Assembly: GCF_026183675.1 (NCBI RefSeq)
Contig: NZ_JAPIVK010000002.1
Location: 105,765-169,764, forward strand
Length of the DNA: 64,000 bases
Reading direction: 5' to 3'
DNA from: Microbulbifer halophilus
GTDB lineage: Bacteria; Pseudomonadota; Gammaproteobacteria; Pseudomonadales; Cellvibrionaceae
The stretch's first letter is position 1. Each line of letters begins with the position of its first letter. The translations under genes and the position numbers were made by a program. The notes under the pieces were generated by a model that saw only the letters and a list, made by a program, of their open reading frames with translations, was not told where the DNA came from and did not search any database. Shown here piece after piece: positions 27,895 to 35,890 of the stretch.

Positions 27895-28127
27895 GTAATC
27901 AGCAGTTATTTTCGGGCCCGGTCAGTGGCCAGTAAGAGGACTCAGGGGCGGTCCTGCTACCGGGGGCCTTTTGCGGGACACGGCTAGGCGCCCCCGCCGT
28001 GAATACATCCCTGTAGGCTTGTCCGCGAGGTCCCTCTCGCAGACAGTCCCGCAAAAGGCCCCCGGCATCAGGACCTTCGCCCCGGACTCTCAGTTCTTTC
28101 CGGGTCCCGAACAAAGTTACTGATTAC
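27895..28127. repeat. Large inverted-repeat hairpin element, copy A
   Basis: GTAATCAG (27895-27902) mirrors CTGATTAC (28120-28127) and pairing is intermittent through to a strong inner stem. There the 30-nt arms 27950-27979 (GGTCCTGCTACCGGG, then GGCCTTTT, then GCGGGAC) pair with 28046-28075 at 28 of 30 positions. The loop contains GCCGTGAATACATCCCTGTAGG and TCCGCGAGGTCCCTCTCGCAGA in effect as an inner hairpin. The element fills the gap between the methyltransferase start and the second chitinase stop and overlaps the last codons of the chitinase. It is related to the element at 42035-42146 in reverse orientation. Confidence 0.82.
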
Positions 28128-29820
28128 TGTCCATCGCTTCAATCAACTCACCGTCGGCGGTGTCCCCGGTCAGCTCCCAGAAGAAGGAACCACCCAGGTT
28201 TTCATCGGCGATGTACTGCATCTTGCCGGCGATGGTGGACGGGGTGTCGTAACTCCACCAGTCGTTGCCGCAGTGGGCATAGGCGGTGCCGGCAACGGTG
28301 CCGGTAGACGGGCAGGTGTTTTTCAGCACCTTGTAGTCCTCGATACCCGCCTCGTAAGTACCGGAAGCCGCGCCGGTTGCCGCACCGCCCGGTGCAGACT
28401 GGCTGACGCCGGTCCAGCCGCGGCCGTAGAAACCGATACCTAGGTTCAGCTTGTCCGCCGGAATCCCCTTGTTCTTCAACGCCTGGATGGCGTAGTCGGA
28501 ATAGAAGCCCGGCTGCGGAATGCTGGGAAAGTCGGTCAGGGCCGAGTGGGGTGCGGTGGGGCCGTCGGCGTCGAAGGCACCGAAGAAGTCGTAAGTCATG
28601 ACATTGTAGAAATCGACATACTGCGCCGCACCGGCATAGTCCGCGGAGTCGATCTTGCCACCCGCGGTACCGTCGGCGGTGATGGCCGCAGTCACCAGTT
28701 CATCGCCGAAGCGTGCGCGCATCGCCGCCATCATATCCGTCAGTGCGGAATAGCCGCTGCTATCACAGCTCTTGCCACAGGCGTTGGGGTATTCCCAGTC
28801 CAGGTCGATACCGTCGAAGACACCGTCCCAACGCGGATCGTGAACCAGCTCATAACAGGAATCGGCGAACGCCTCCGGGTTCTGTGCCGCCTCGCCGAAG
28901 CCGCCGGACCAGGTCCAGCCGCCAAAGGACCAGAGTACCTTGATGTGCGGGTACATTTCCTTCAGCTTGCGCAGCTGATTGAAGGAGCCGCGCAGCGCGC
29001 CGGTATCCCAGGTATCCGCCTCGCCGTCGACACTTTCCTCTGCGCTGTAGAAGCGGTCGTAGTCGGCGTAGGAATCGCCGATGGTGCACTGGCCATTCTG
29101 CACATTGCCGAAGGCGTAGTAGATATGGGTCAGCTTCTCGGCGGAGCCGCTGGTGACGATATCTTTCACGTGGTAGTCGCGGTCGTACACGCCCCACTCG
29201 ACAAAGTAGCCCCCCAGGTTTGCGCCGCCGCTGCTGGAACCGCCGCCGCTGCTGCTGGAAGAAGACGAGGAACTGCTGCCGCCCGACGAGCTGGAAGAGC
29301 TCGAGGAACTGGAAGAACTCGAGGAGCCACCGCAGGCGCCCAGATTATCCCACACATCCGCCTGATCGGGCTGCTCACCCTGGGTCCACCATCTGGCGGT
29401 ATATTCATCTCCCTCGTACTGGACGCTGTCGCCCCCCACGTATACGGCGGATACATCCCACACCGGCAGGTTATCGCAATCGCTGCCGCCGCCGGAGCTG
29501 CTCGAAGAAGAACTACTGGAACTGGAAGAGCTGGATGAGGAGGAAGAAGAGGAGGAGGAACTGCCGTCACAGGCACCGAGATCGCTCCAGGCATCTGCCC
29601 AGGCCCAGCCGGTGCCCGGTTCGTAGGCACCGCCCTGGCTGCACCAGCCGCCCACATCACAGCGATAGGCCACCGAGTTGTTCTGGACTATATCGCCCGT
29701 GCTGTAGCTGGAGCCATCCGCATAGCCCTGGACGCCACCGCAGTCATAGGCGTAACTCTGTGCGGCGAACACGCCGAACAGCAGTGCGGCCGCCAGCCGC
29801 AAAGGACTCGTTATTTTCAT
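28117..29820 (-). CDS. Secreted GH18 chitinase (ChiA-like fold) with two chitin-binding modules and polyserine linkers
   Basis: A 567-residue exported endo-chitinase. A signal peptide (to about A24) is followed by a Cys-containing CBM (GDIVQNNSVAYRCDVGGWCS, about 27-86) and a serine linker of about 22. A CBM5/12 module (YVGGDSVQYEGDEYTARWWTQ) precedes a second broken serine linker. GH18 runs from about 200 to the end. The catalytic FDGIDLDWEYP lies at about 335-345; SFGGWTWSGGF, MTYDFFGAFD and the C-terminal GSFFWELTGDT are all present. The two modules are in the opposite order to those of the other chitinase here. ATG 29820 is preferred over the GTG at 29829. Two LacI-type operator-like palindromes lie about 160-190 bp upstream. 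Confidence 0.96.
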   Translation of the reverse strand: MKITSPLRLAAALLFGVFAAQSYAYDCGGVQGYADGSSYSTGDIVQNNSVAYRCDVGGWCSQGGAYEPGTGWAWADAWSDLGACDGSSSSSSSSSSSSSSSSSSSSSSSGGGSDCDNLPVWDVSAVYVGGDSVQYEGDEYTARWWTQGEQPDQADVWDNLGACGGSSSSSSSSSSSSSSGGSSSSSSSSSSGGGSSSGGANLGGYFVEWGVYDRDYHVKDIVTSGSAEKLTHIYYAFGNVQNGQCTIGDSYADYDRFYSAEESVDGEADTWDTGALRGSFNQLRKLKEMYPHIKVLWSFGGWTWSGGFGEAAQNPEAFADSCYELVHDPRWDGVFDGIDLDWEYPNACGKSCDSSGYSALTDMMAAMRARFGDELVTAAITADGTAGGKIDSADYAGAAQYVDFYNVMTYDFFGAFDADGPTAPHSALTDFPSIPQPGFYSDYAIQALKNKGIPADKLNLGIGFYGRGWTGVSQSAPGGAATGAASGTYEAGIEDYKVLKNTCPSTGTVAGTAYAHCGNDWWSYDTPSTIAGKMQYIADENLGGSFFWELTGDTADGELIEAMDSNQ

Positions 29821-29977
29821 GATTGTCACCGTTTATTGTTGGAATGAATTCCGAAAAGATCGACGGCCAAACTCCTACTGCACCGAGCCTTACGCCGCGA
29901 TCCCACAACTGCCGCATTTCTTTTGTTGATACCGTTTCAGTCAGTCGTGTCGATACAAAAGTACAAATTGGTACGTA

Positions 29978-30013
29978 GACAGCGCTGTCATCAAAAAATG
30001 ATAACGCTGTCAT
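29978..30013. promoter_or_regulatory. Tandem LacI/NagR-type operator candidates upstream of chitinase
   Basis: The perfect 12-bp palindrome GACAGCGCTGTC is at 29978-29989 and the imperfect ATGATAACGCTGTCAT at 29998-30013, with centres 22 bp apart. They fit the GACAxCGxTGTC core that I recall for NagR, the LacI-family GlcNAc repressor of other gammaproteobacteria. The same perfect palindrome is upstream of the hexosaminidase gene (63464-63475). A GTAC-rich palindrome (GTACAAATTGGTAC, 29961-29974) lies next to it. Confidence 0.6.
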
Positions 30014-30234
30014 CTGTACGTCACTGACAATAGCGGTAATTGCCCCTTGGTGCCAGACGGTAAATAGCGCCAAGTGTTACGGAGTACGCAGAATTCGGAG
30101 AAATATCGCGCCCCGTTACGCGCGATTACAGAAGGACGGCGCCAAAATCTACACAAGACAGGCAAATGGCGCCAAGTACGACATCGCGGATAACCGAACA
30201 GGGGCTCCATTGAAAGGTGAATCACCCCATTACA
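30014..30234. other. Remainder of the chitinase upstream region
   Basis: No gene is supported here. GCGCCAA recurs at 30067-30073, 30139-30145 and 30169-30175, each in a similar A-rich right context. Together with 29821-29977 this completes a 414-bp non-coding gap upstream of the chitinase; the gene on the right ends towards it. Confidence 0.4.
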
Positions 30235-30963
30235 TCAGTGGTGATCATGGTGTTCTTTCTGCCCTGGAGGCAGTGGCGCCATTTCCACCCCACCGTGGTT
30301 GGAATGCGCCCCCTGCCCCATCGCTCCCCACAGGGTCCAGAACCCGAACAGCAATATCGCGCCGGCAAACAGCAACCGCACCGCCGGCCGCTGCACAAAG
30401 CCGCGCACTTTCGAAGCGGCCGCGCCGGTGGCAAACATCGCCGGCACCGTACCGAGCCCGAACGCCAGCATCGCCAGGGCCGCGCGCCCGCTGTCGCCCT
30501 GGGCCAGGGCGAAGGTCAGCGCACTGTAGACCAGGCCGCAGGGCAGCCAGCCCCACAGGGAACCCAGCGCCACCGCCTGTGGCACAGACCGCACCGGCAA
30601 CAGCCTGGCGGACAGCGGCTGCAGGTAGCGCCAGAGGTAGACACCGCCCTTTTCCAGCCAAACCAGACCGCGCCACCAGCCGGCGATATACAGGGCCATG
30701 GCAATCAGCATAAAGCCGGCCAGCAGCCGCAGTGGCGTCAGCGCCGGCAGTACCGCGGCGCCGAGGGCGCCGGCAATGGCCCCCATCAGGGCATAGCTGC
30801 CGACGCGCCCGATCGAGTAGCCGGCCAGCTGGCCCCAGGCGGTTTTCTGCCCGGGCACGGCCATGCCCAGGGCGCCGGCGATACCGCCGCACATGCCGAT
30901 ACAGTGGCTGCTGCCGAGAAAGCCGATGGCCAGCGCGGCGGCGATAAAACCCCAGTCGCCCAT
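30235..30963 (-). CDS. TauE/SafE-DsbD-like membrane protein of the cbb3 maturation cluster
   Basis: A 242-residue inner-membrane protein with about six hydrophobic segments. GFLGSSHCIGMCGGIAGALG near the N-terminus has the CxxxC motif, and a second Cys occurs in LWGWLPCGLVYSAL. This is the sulfite-exporter/DsbD-transmembrane relative usually found at the end of ccoGHIS operons and proposed to handle copper or thiols for cbb3 assembly. The His-rich tail (EHHDHH) could bind metal. It begins directly at the ccoS stop, so the genes are translationally linked. Confidence 0.85.
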   Translation of the reverse strand: MGDWGFIAAALAIGFLGSSHCIGMCGGIAGALGMAVPGQKTAWGQLAGYSIGRVGSYALMGAIAGALGAAVLPALTPLRLLAGFMLIAMALYIAGWWRGLVWLEKGGVYLWRYLQPLSARLLPVRSVPQAVALGSLWGWLPCGLVYSALTFALAQGDSGRAALAMLAFGLGTVPAMFATGAAASKVRGFVQRPAVRLLFAGAILLFGFWTLWGAMGQGAHSNHGGVEMAPLPPGQKEHHDHH

Positions 30964-31158
30964 CTAGCGCTCCCCTTCGCCGTCGTCCGCCGGCTTTTGT
31001 TGCGCGGATTCGCCGGGCTCGTCATCGTCGAACAGGATGCGACTGCCCTCGGTGTCCAGGTCGTCGTACTGGCCATTGTTGACCGCCCAGAAGAACAGCT
31101 TGACTGCAGTGGCGACGAAGAGGATGGCGATGGGGATCAGGAAATAGAGGCTGTCCAT
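30964..31158 (-). CDS. ccoS: cbb3 oxidase maturation protein CcoS
   Basis: A 64-residue single-span membrane protein, MDSLYFLIPIAILFVATAVKLFFWAVNNGQYDDLDTEG. It is typical of CcoS (FixS), needed for cofactor insertion into cbb3 subunit I. The FFWAVNNGQYDDLD motif is characteristic. The ATG at 31158 is the start of homology; the frame continues upstream only through a repeat. The tail is acidic. Confidence 0.95.
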   Translation of the reverse strand: MDSLYFLIPIAILFVATAVKLFFWAVNNGQYDDLDTEGSRILFDDDEPGESAQQKPADDGEGER

Positions 31159-31171
31159 TGTTCGAGTACCG

Positions 31172-33676
31172 CTAACGTAGCTCCCCTCTCCCGCCGGGAG
31201 AGGGATTGGGGGAAAGGGTAGTGGAGGTGGCACCTTCAGCCTGCCCTCTCCCCCGGCCCCTCTCCCGGCGGGAGAGGGGAGTATCAGTATCGTGCCGGGA
31301 CAGGCGCAGCGCATTCAGCACCACCACCAGTGAACTGACCGACATACCGATGGCCGCCGCCCAGGGCGGCACCAGGCCGCAGGCGGCCAGGGGCAGTGCC
31401 AGCGCATTGTAACCCAGGGCCCAGGCCAGGTTCTGGCGCACGATTGTACGGCAGCGGCGCGCCAGTGCCACGGCCTGAGCCAGTACGCCCAGGTCGCCGC
31501 TGAGCAGAATGGCGTCGGCGCGGGACTGGGCCAGGTCGGCGGCGGAGATCATCGCCACCGAGGCGTCGGCACCGGAGAGCACCGGCACATCGTTGAGACC
31601 GTCGCCGACCATCAGTACCCGCTCGCCATCGCGCTGCAACTGCCGGATATGCTCGAGTTTCTGTTCCGGCGAGGCGCCGGCGTGCCAGTGGCGGATACCG
31701 GCGGCGGCCGCCAGCCGCTGCACTTCGCCGGACTGGTCGCCGCTCAGCAGTTCCACCCTCAGGCCGGCACTTTCCAGCTCGGGCACCGCACGCGCGGCCG
31801 AAGGGCGAAGCTGATCGCCGAGCGCGATCCAGGCCAGCGGCCCGCTGGAATCCGCCAACAGCAGCCACTGGCCCTCACTTTCCGGTACCGCAGGTGCCGG
31901 GCTGCCGGCAAAATCCGCACGGCCGAGGCGATAGTGCTCGCCGTCGACGACGCCCTCGAGACCGCGGCCGGTATGCACCTGTACGTCGCGGGCGTTGAGG
32001 TTGCCGCTCCAGGCGCGGAAGGCTCGGGCCAACGGGTGATTGGTGCGGGATTCCAGCGCCGCGGCCAGGTCCAGGATGCGCTGTTGGTCCGCGCCGTCGC
32101 GCAGTGATTCCACCTGCAGAATCCGCGGCTCGCCGCGGGTCAGGGTGCCGGTCTTGTCGAACACGGCCCGAGTCAACCGCGGCAGCGTCTCCAGCATCTG
32201 GCCGCCGGCCACCAGCAGTCCCAGCTGTTGCAGGCGCAGCGTCGCCGATGCCAGCGCCGCCGGTGTGGCCAGGGACAGGGCGCAGGGGCAGGTCACCACC
32301 AGTACCGACAGCGCCACCCAGAAGGCCCGCGACGGATCCAGCTGCCACCAGACCGCGAAGGCGCCCAGCGCCGCCAGCAACACCAGGCCGACAAACCAGC
32401 CGGCGACGCGATCCGCCAGCGCCACCTGCTGCGGCTTTTCCAGTTGCGCCCGTTCCACCAGCCGCTCGATTGCGGACAGGCGGGTGGATTCGCCGGCGGC
32501 GCTGACCCGCACCGTCAGGGTGGAATCGCCGTTGACGCTGCCGGCGTAGACGCGGCTACCCGGGGTTTTCTGTTGCAGCGCCGACTCGCCGCTCAACAGC
32601 GATTCATCCACACCGCTGGCGCCCTCGATCACCTCGCCGTCGGCGGCGACGGTATCCCCGGGGCGCAGCAGAATAGGGTCGCCCGCCACCAGCGCCGCCA
32701 CCGGAACCGAATCGACCCCGTTGCCGTCCAGCCGGTTGGCGGTCAGCGGCAACAGTTGCGCCAGGCCGCCGCTGGCGAGGCCGGCGCGATGGCGCGCGCG
32801 CATCTCCACGGTGCGGCCCAGCAGCAGGAAAAAGGTGAACATGGAGATGGATTCGAAATACACCTCGCCGGTGTTGAAAACAGTGGCGTACAAGCTGGCG
32901 CCGTAGGCGAGGCCGATGGCCAGGGAGACCGGTACATCCATGCTGAGACTGCCCCCGCGCAGGCTGCGCAGGGCGGCACTGAAAAACGGCCGCGCGGCGT
33001 AGAGCACCACCGGTGTGGCCACCAGCAGCGAGACCCATCTCAGGTAGCGCTGCAGTTCGCTGTCAATACCGGAGCTGGCACCGAAATAGAGGGCGATGGC
33101 AAACATCATCACCTGCATGGTGCCGAGCCCGGCCACACCCAGGCGGCGCAGCGCCGCGCGCTGTTCGCGCTGGATCAGCTGCTCACTGTTGGCGGCGGTG
33201 GCCGGCGCCGGGCGGTAGCCGATGCTTGAGAGCTCGGCGAAGAGTCGGCCGGGGCGGATTCTCTCCGGGTCGAATGCGATGCGGGCGCGCTGGGTGCTGG
33301 CGTTGACGGAGACCTTTTTCACCCCGTCCAGTTTCCCCAGGTGTTTCTCGATCAGCCAGACACAGGCGGCGCAGGTAATGCCGCCCACCAGCAGGCCGGC
33401 CACTTTCAGGCCGTCCTTCCCTTGTTGCACAAACTGCCGCTGCACTTCTTCCAGGTCGTAGGCGGCCCACTGGCCGTCGCGGGATTCTGTCTCGGGGCGT
33501 TCGCTGCGGCTGTCCCGGAAGCGGTAAAAGTTGTCCAGCCCGCCGGCGACAATCGCGCCCGCCACCGCCTCACAGCCCGGGCAACACATGGGCCGTTCGG
33601 CGCCATTGATGGTGACCGAGTGGCGGCTGCCGGCGGGTACCGGCAGGCCGCAGTGGAAGCAGGCCGTCGAAGTCAT
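31172..33676 (-). CDS. ccoI: Copper-transporting P1B-type ATPase CcoI
   Basis: An 834-residue copper ATPase that supplies Cu to cytochrome cbb3. An N-terminal Cys-rich zinc-finger-like segment (CFHCG, MCCPGCEAV) is followed by a heavy-metal domain with GGITCAACVW. Eight membrane spans include VTCPCALSLATP; phosphorylation is at DKTGTLTRG, and MVGDGLNDVPVLSGADASVAM is present. The last 35-40 residues (after LRLSRHD, Arg/Gly/Pro-rich) are encoded by two copies of a dispersed palindromic repeat and are probably an accretion. The start ATG overlaps the ccoH stop. Confidence 0.95.
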   Translation of the reverse strand: MTSTACFHCGLPVPAGSRHSVTINGAERPMCCPGCEAVAGAIVAGGLDNFYRFRDSRSERPETESRDGQWAAYDLEEVQRQFVQQGKDGLKVAGLLVGGITCAACVWLIEKHLGKLDGVKKVSVNASTQRARIAFDPERIRPGRLFAELSSIGYRPAPATAANSEQLIQREQRAALRRLGVAGLGTMQVMMFAIALYFGASSGIDSELQRYLRWVSLLVATPVVLYAARPFFSAALRSLRGGSLSMDVPVSLAIGLAYGASLYATVFNTGEVYFESISMFTFFLLLGRTVEMRARHRAGLASGGLAQLLPLTANRLDGNGVDSVPVAALVAGDPILLRPGDTVAADGEVIEGASGVDESLLSGESALQQKTPGSRVYAGSVNGDSTLTVRVSAAGESTRLSAIERLVERAQLEKPQQVALADRVAGWFVGLVLLAALGAFAVWWQLDPSRAFWVALSVLVVTCPCALSLATPAALASATLRLQQLGLLVAGGQMLETLPRLTRAVFDKTGTLTRGEPRILQVESLRDGADQQRILDLAAALESRTNHPLARAFRAWSGNLNARDVQVHTGRGLEGVVDGEHYRLGRADFAGSPAPAVPESEGQWLLLADSSGPLAWIALGDQLRPSAARAVPELESAGLRVELLSGDQSGEVQRLAAAAGIRHWHAGASPEQKLEHIRQLQRDGERVLMVGDGLNDVPVLSGADASVAMISAADLAQSRADAILLSGDLGVLAQAVALARRCRTIVRQNLAWALGYNALALPLAACGLVPPWAAAIGMSVSSLVVVLNALRLSRHDTDTPLSRRERGRGRGQAEGATSTTLSPNPSPGGRGELR
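31181..31281. repeat. Two copies of the CTCCCCTCTCCC palindromic repeat inside the ccoI 3' end
   Basis: CTCCCCTCTCCCGCCGGGAG at 31181-31200 and a longer copy at 31243-31281 (CCCTCTCCCCCGGCCCCTCT then CCCGGCGGGAGAGGGGAG). Both lie within the frame of ccoI, upstream of its stop at 31172. Confidence 0.8.
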
Positions 33677-34203
33677 TGCACGGCGGGGTTCAGCGGCGCG
33701 GCGTCACCCAGGTCGAAATTGATCTCGCCCTTGAGGCGCCACCCGGCATCCAGGTGCTGCTGTGGATTCAGTTCCGGCATCAGGCGCAGGTACCAGCGGT
33801 GCTGCAGCTCGCCCGGTACCGAACCGGTATAGCGGCCGCCGCTGCGCTGGAGCAGGATATGGCGGTCCATATCCTCTTCGACCGGGTGACTCATGGTCAG
33901 CAGCAACTGCTGCGGGTACTCCAGCTGGCCGTTCAGATCGAGCGTGACGACATTCTCCCCGCGCCGGAACTGCAGCATACCGGCGAGCCCCAGTTCCCGC
34001 GCGCGCTCGTCCTGCTCGGCGGTGTAGTGGTACATGCGGCTGTCTTTGTGGTAGGTGTCGCTGACAGTATCGTCGGCGTAGAGTACGGCGATGGAGACCA
34101 TGGTCGCCGAGGCTACCAGGGTGAGGATCAACGGGAAGAGGACGACCCAGAGCCAGAATTCGCGGTACCAGGGTTTTTTGGGGTTTTCGGTCATTGTGTT
34201 CAT
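33673..34203 (-). CDS. ccoH: FixH/CcoH-like cbb3 assembly protein
   Basis: A 176-residue protein with one N-terminal span (FWLWVVLFPLILTLVASATMVSIAV), a periplasmic FixH domain with YHKDSRMYHY and LTMSHPVEEDMDRHILLQ, and no catalytic motif. It is needed for cbb3 assembly in other species. The start is set at ATG 34203; a second ATG at 34194 is equally possible, with neither having a clear ribosome site. Its stop overlaps the ccoI start. Confidence 0.88.
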   Translation of the reverse strand: MNTMTENPKKPWYREFWLWVVLFPLILTLVASATMVSIAVLYADDTVSDTYHKDSRMYHYTAEQDERARELGLAGMLQFRRGENVVTLDLNGQLEYPQQLLLTMSHPVEEDMDRHILLQRSGGRYTGSVPGELQHRWYLRLMPELNPQQHLDAGWRLKGEINFDLGDAAPLNPAVQ

Positions 34204-34228
34204 AACGGGTTGAGTGCCTGTTGCGGCC

Positions 34229-34308
34229 GCCCTCTCCCCCGGCCCCTCTCCCACAGGGAGAGGGGGGCGATGTTCCCTCGCCCTGGGGAGAGGCTCAGGG
34301 AGAGGGGA
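34229..34308. repeat. CCCTCTCCC repeat array between ccoG and ccoH
   Basis: Composite copy: CCCTCTCCCCCGGCCCCTCT, then CCCACAGGGAGAGGGG, then further GGGGAGAGGCTCAGGGAGAG units. It fills the 114-bp gap between ccoG and ccoH. Confidence 0.75.
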
Positions 34309-34317
34309 GCAAGAGCC

Positions 34318-35736
34318 CTACTGTTCGGGCCCGATAAATACCGTCTGGTGCCGATCCATCAACTCCGGCTTGTCCACTGCCTGGACCACGATATGGATAT
34401 CGTGCTTGGTCGCTTCTAGTTGCTCTTTCGGCACGCTGACGCGAATGGGCACCCCGTAGATTTCGCCGGCCTCGAGGTAGATTTCCCGCGGCATGCGCAC
34501 GGAGTAGTCGTACCCGGCTTCACCCTCGATGCGGATGGAGAATTCGTGTGGCGCCTGGTCCATATTGTTGATCTTGACCCGGTAGACGTTCTGGATATCG
34601 CCGCGGGACTCATGGAACAGGCGCGCGCCGCGATCCCGCAACACTTCCGCCTCGATCGGGCTGCGGGTCACCACCTGTTGTGCGAACAGGGCGATCATCG
34701 CCGCCAGTACAAAGGCGTAGCCGAACAGGCGCGGACGCAGGTAGTTGGTCTTGCCGGTCTCCAGTTCGTCTTCGGAGGTGAAGCGGATCAGGCCGCGTGG
34801 GTATTCCATCTTGTCCATGACGCTGTTGCAGGCGTCGACGCAGAGACCGCAGTTGATGCACTCAGACTGCAGGCCGTCGCGGATGTCGATATCCACCGGG
34901 CACACCTGCACACACCAATAGCAGTCGATACAGTCGCCCATGCCCTCGGCGCGATAGTCGATGCCCTTTTTGCGCGGGCCGCGGGTCTCGCCACGCCTGG
35001 CATCGTAGTGGACCGCGAGCGTGTCCTTGTCGTACATCACCGACTGGAAACGCGCGTAGGGGCACATGTACTTGCACACCTGCTCGCGCATAAAGCCGGC
35101 ATTGAAATAGGTGGCAAACGCAAAGAAGGCCACCCAGAAAACACCCTGCGGGTGGGCCCGGATATGGGCCAGGTCCAACACCAGGTCGCGTATGCCGTAG
35201 AAATAACCCACAAACGCCAGTGCGGTGGCCAGCGAAATGAATATCCAGATGGCGTGGGTACCGCCCTTGCGCAGTAGCTTCTCCAGACTCCAGGGCGCCG
35301 CGTCCAGTTTCATTCGTTTGTTGCGGTCCCCCTCGCAGATCCGCTCGGCCCAGATAAACATCATGGTCCAGACGGTCTGTGGACAGGTGAAGCCACACCA
35401 GACCCTACCCAGCCAGGTGGTGACCGCAAACAATGCAAAGGCGGCAATAATCAGCAGCCAGGCAAGCAGGAAACCGTCCTGGGGCCCGAATGAAGTCCAG
35501 AAGATATGGAATTTGCGCGCCGGCAGATCGAAGAGTACGGCCTGGCGACCGTCGATGTTCAGCCAGGGCAGGAAGAAGAAACCGATCAGCAGCGGCAGCC
35601 CGGTGTACTTGCGAATGCGGGTAAACACGCCGCGGATATGGCGGATATAGACCTTGTCGTCCGACTCGTAAAGCATCCGGTAGCGGACTTCACCGCTGCC
35701 GTCCTGCTCTTCCACCGTTGGAATTTTATCGCTCAC
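34318..35736 (-). CDS. ccoG: Membrane ferredoxin-type protein CcoG (RdxA/FixG)
   Basis: A 472-residue inner-membrane protein with an N-terminal NapH-like region of about five spans (RVWCGFTCPQTVWTMMF). Two 4Fe-4S motifs follow (CIDCYWCVQVCPVD and CINCGLCVDACNSV) and then a C-terminal periplasmic immunoglobulin-like domain. CcoG is reported to act as a cupric reductase in cbb3 biogenesis. It follows the structural genes after a 154-bp gap with a hairpin. Confidence 0.96.
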   Translation of the reverse strand: MSDKIPTVEEQDGSGEVRYRMLYESDDKVYIRHIRGVFTRIRKYTGLPLLIGFFFLPWLNIDGRQAVLFDLPARKFHIFWTSFGPQDGFLLAWLLIIAAFALFAVTTWLGRVWCGFTCPQTVWTMMFIWAERICEGDRNKRMKLDAAPWSLEKLLRKGGTHAIWIFISLATALAFVGYFYGIRDLVLDLAHIRAHPQGVFWVAFFAFATYFNAGFMREQVCKYMCPYARFQSVMYDKDTLAVHYDARRGETRGPRKKGIDYRAEGMGDCIDCYWCVQVCPVDIDIRDGLQSECINCGLCVDACNSVMDKMEYPRGLIRFTSEDELETGKTNYLRPRLFGYAFVLAAMIALFAQQVVTRSPIEAEVLRDRGARLFHESRGDIQNVYRVKINNMDQAPHEFSIRIEGEAGYDYSVRMPREIYLEAGEIYGVPIRVSVPKEQLEATKHDIHIVVQAVDKPELMDRHQTVFIGPEQ

Positions 35737-35836
35737 AAAACCTCACTATTACCTGCAGCGCAATCGGCGGGCAGGTCGTTTTCTCGATGATGAGGCCTTT
35801 CTTTTTCTTCCCTGTCCGCCGTATTCCAACACCGCA

Positions 35837-35865
35837 GGATGCGGCACGACGCAGCGTGCCCATCC
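35837..35865. repeat. Hairpin between ccoP and ccoG
   Basis: GGATGCGGCACG and CGTGCCCATCC pair with one bulge around ACGCAG. It lies in the 154-bp gap splitting the structural (ccoNOQP) from the maturation (ccoGHIS) genes and could attenuate downstream expression. It has the GGATG...CATCC form of a common proteobacterial intergenic repeat. Confidence 0.5.
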
Positions 35866-35890
35866 GACAAATTCGGTCACTAACCACCCA

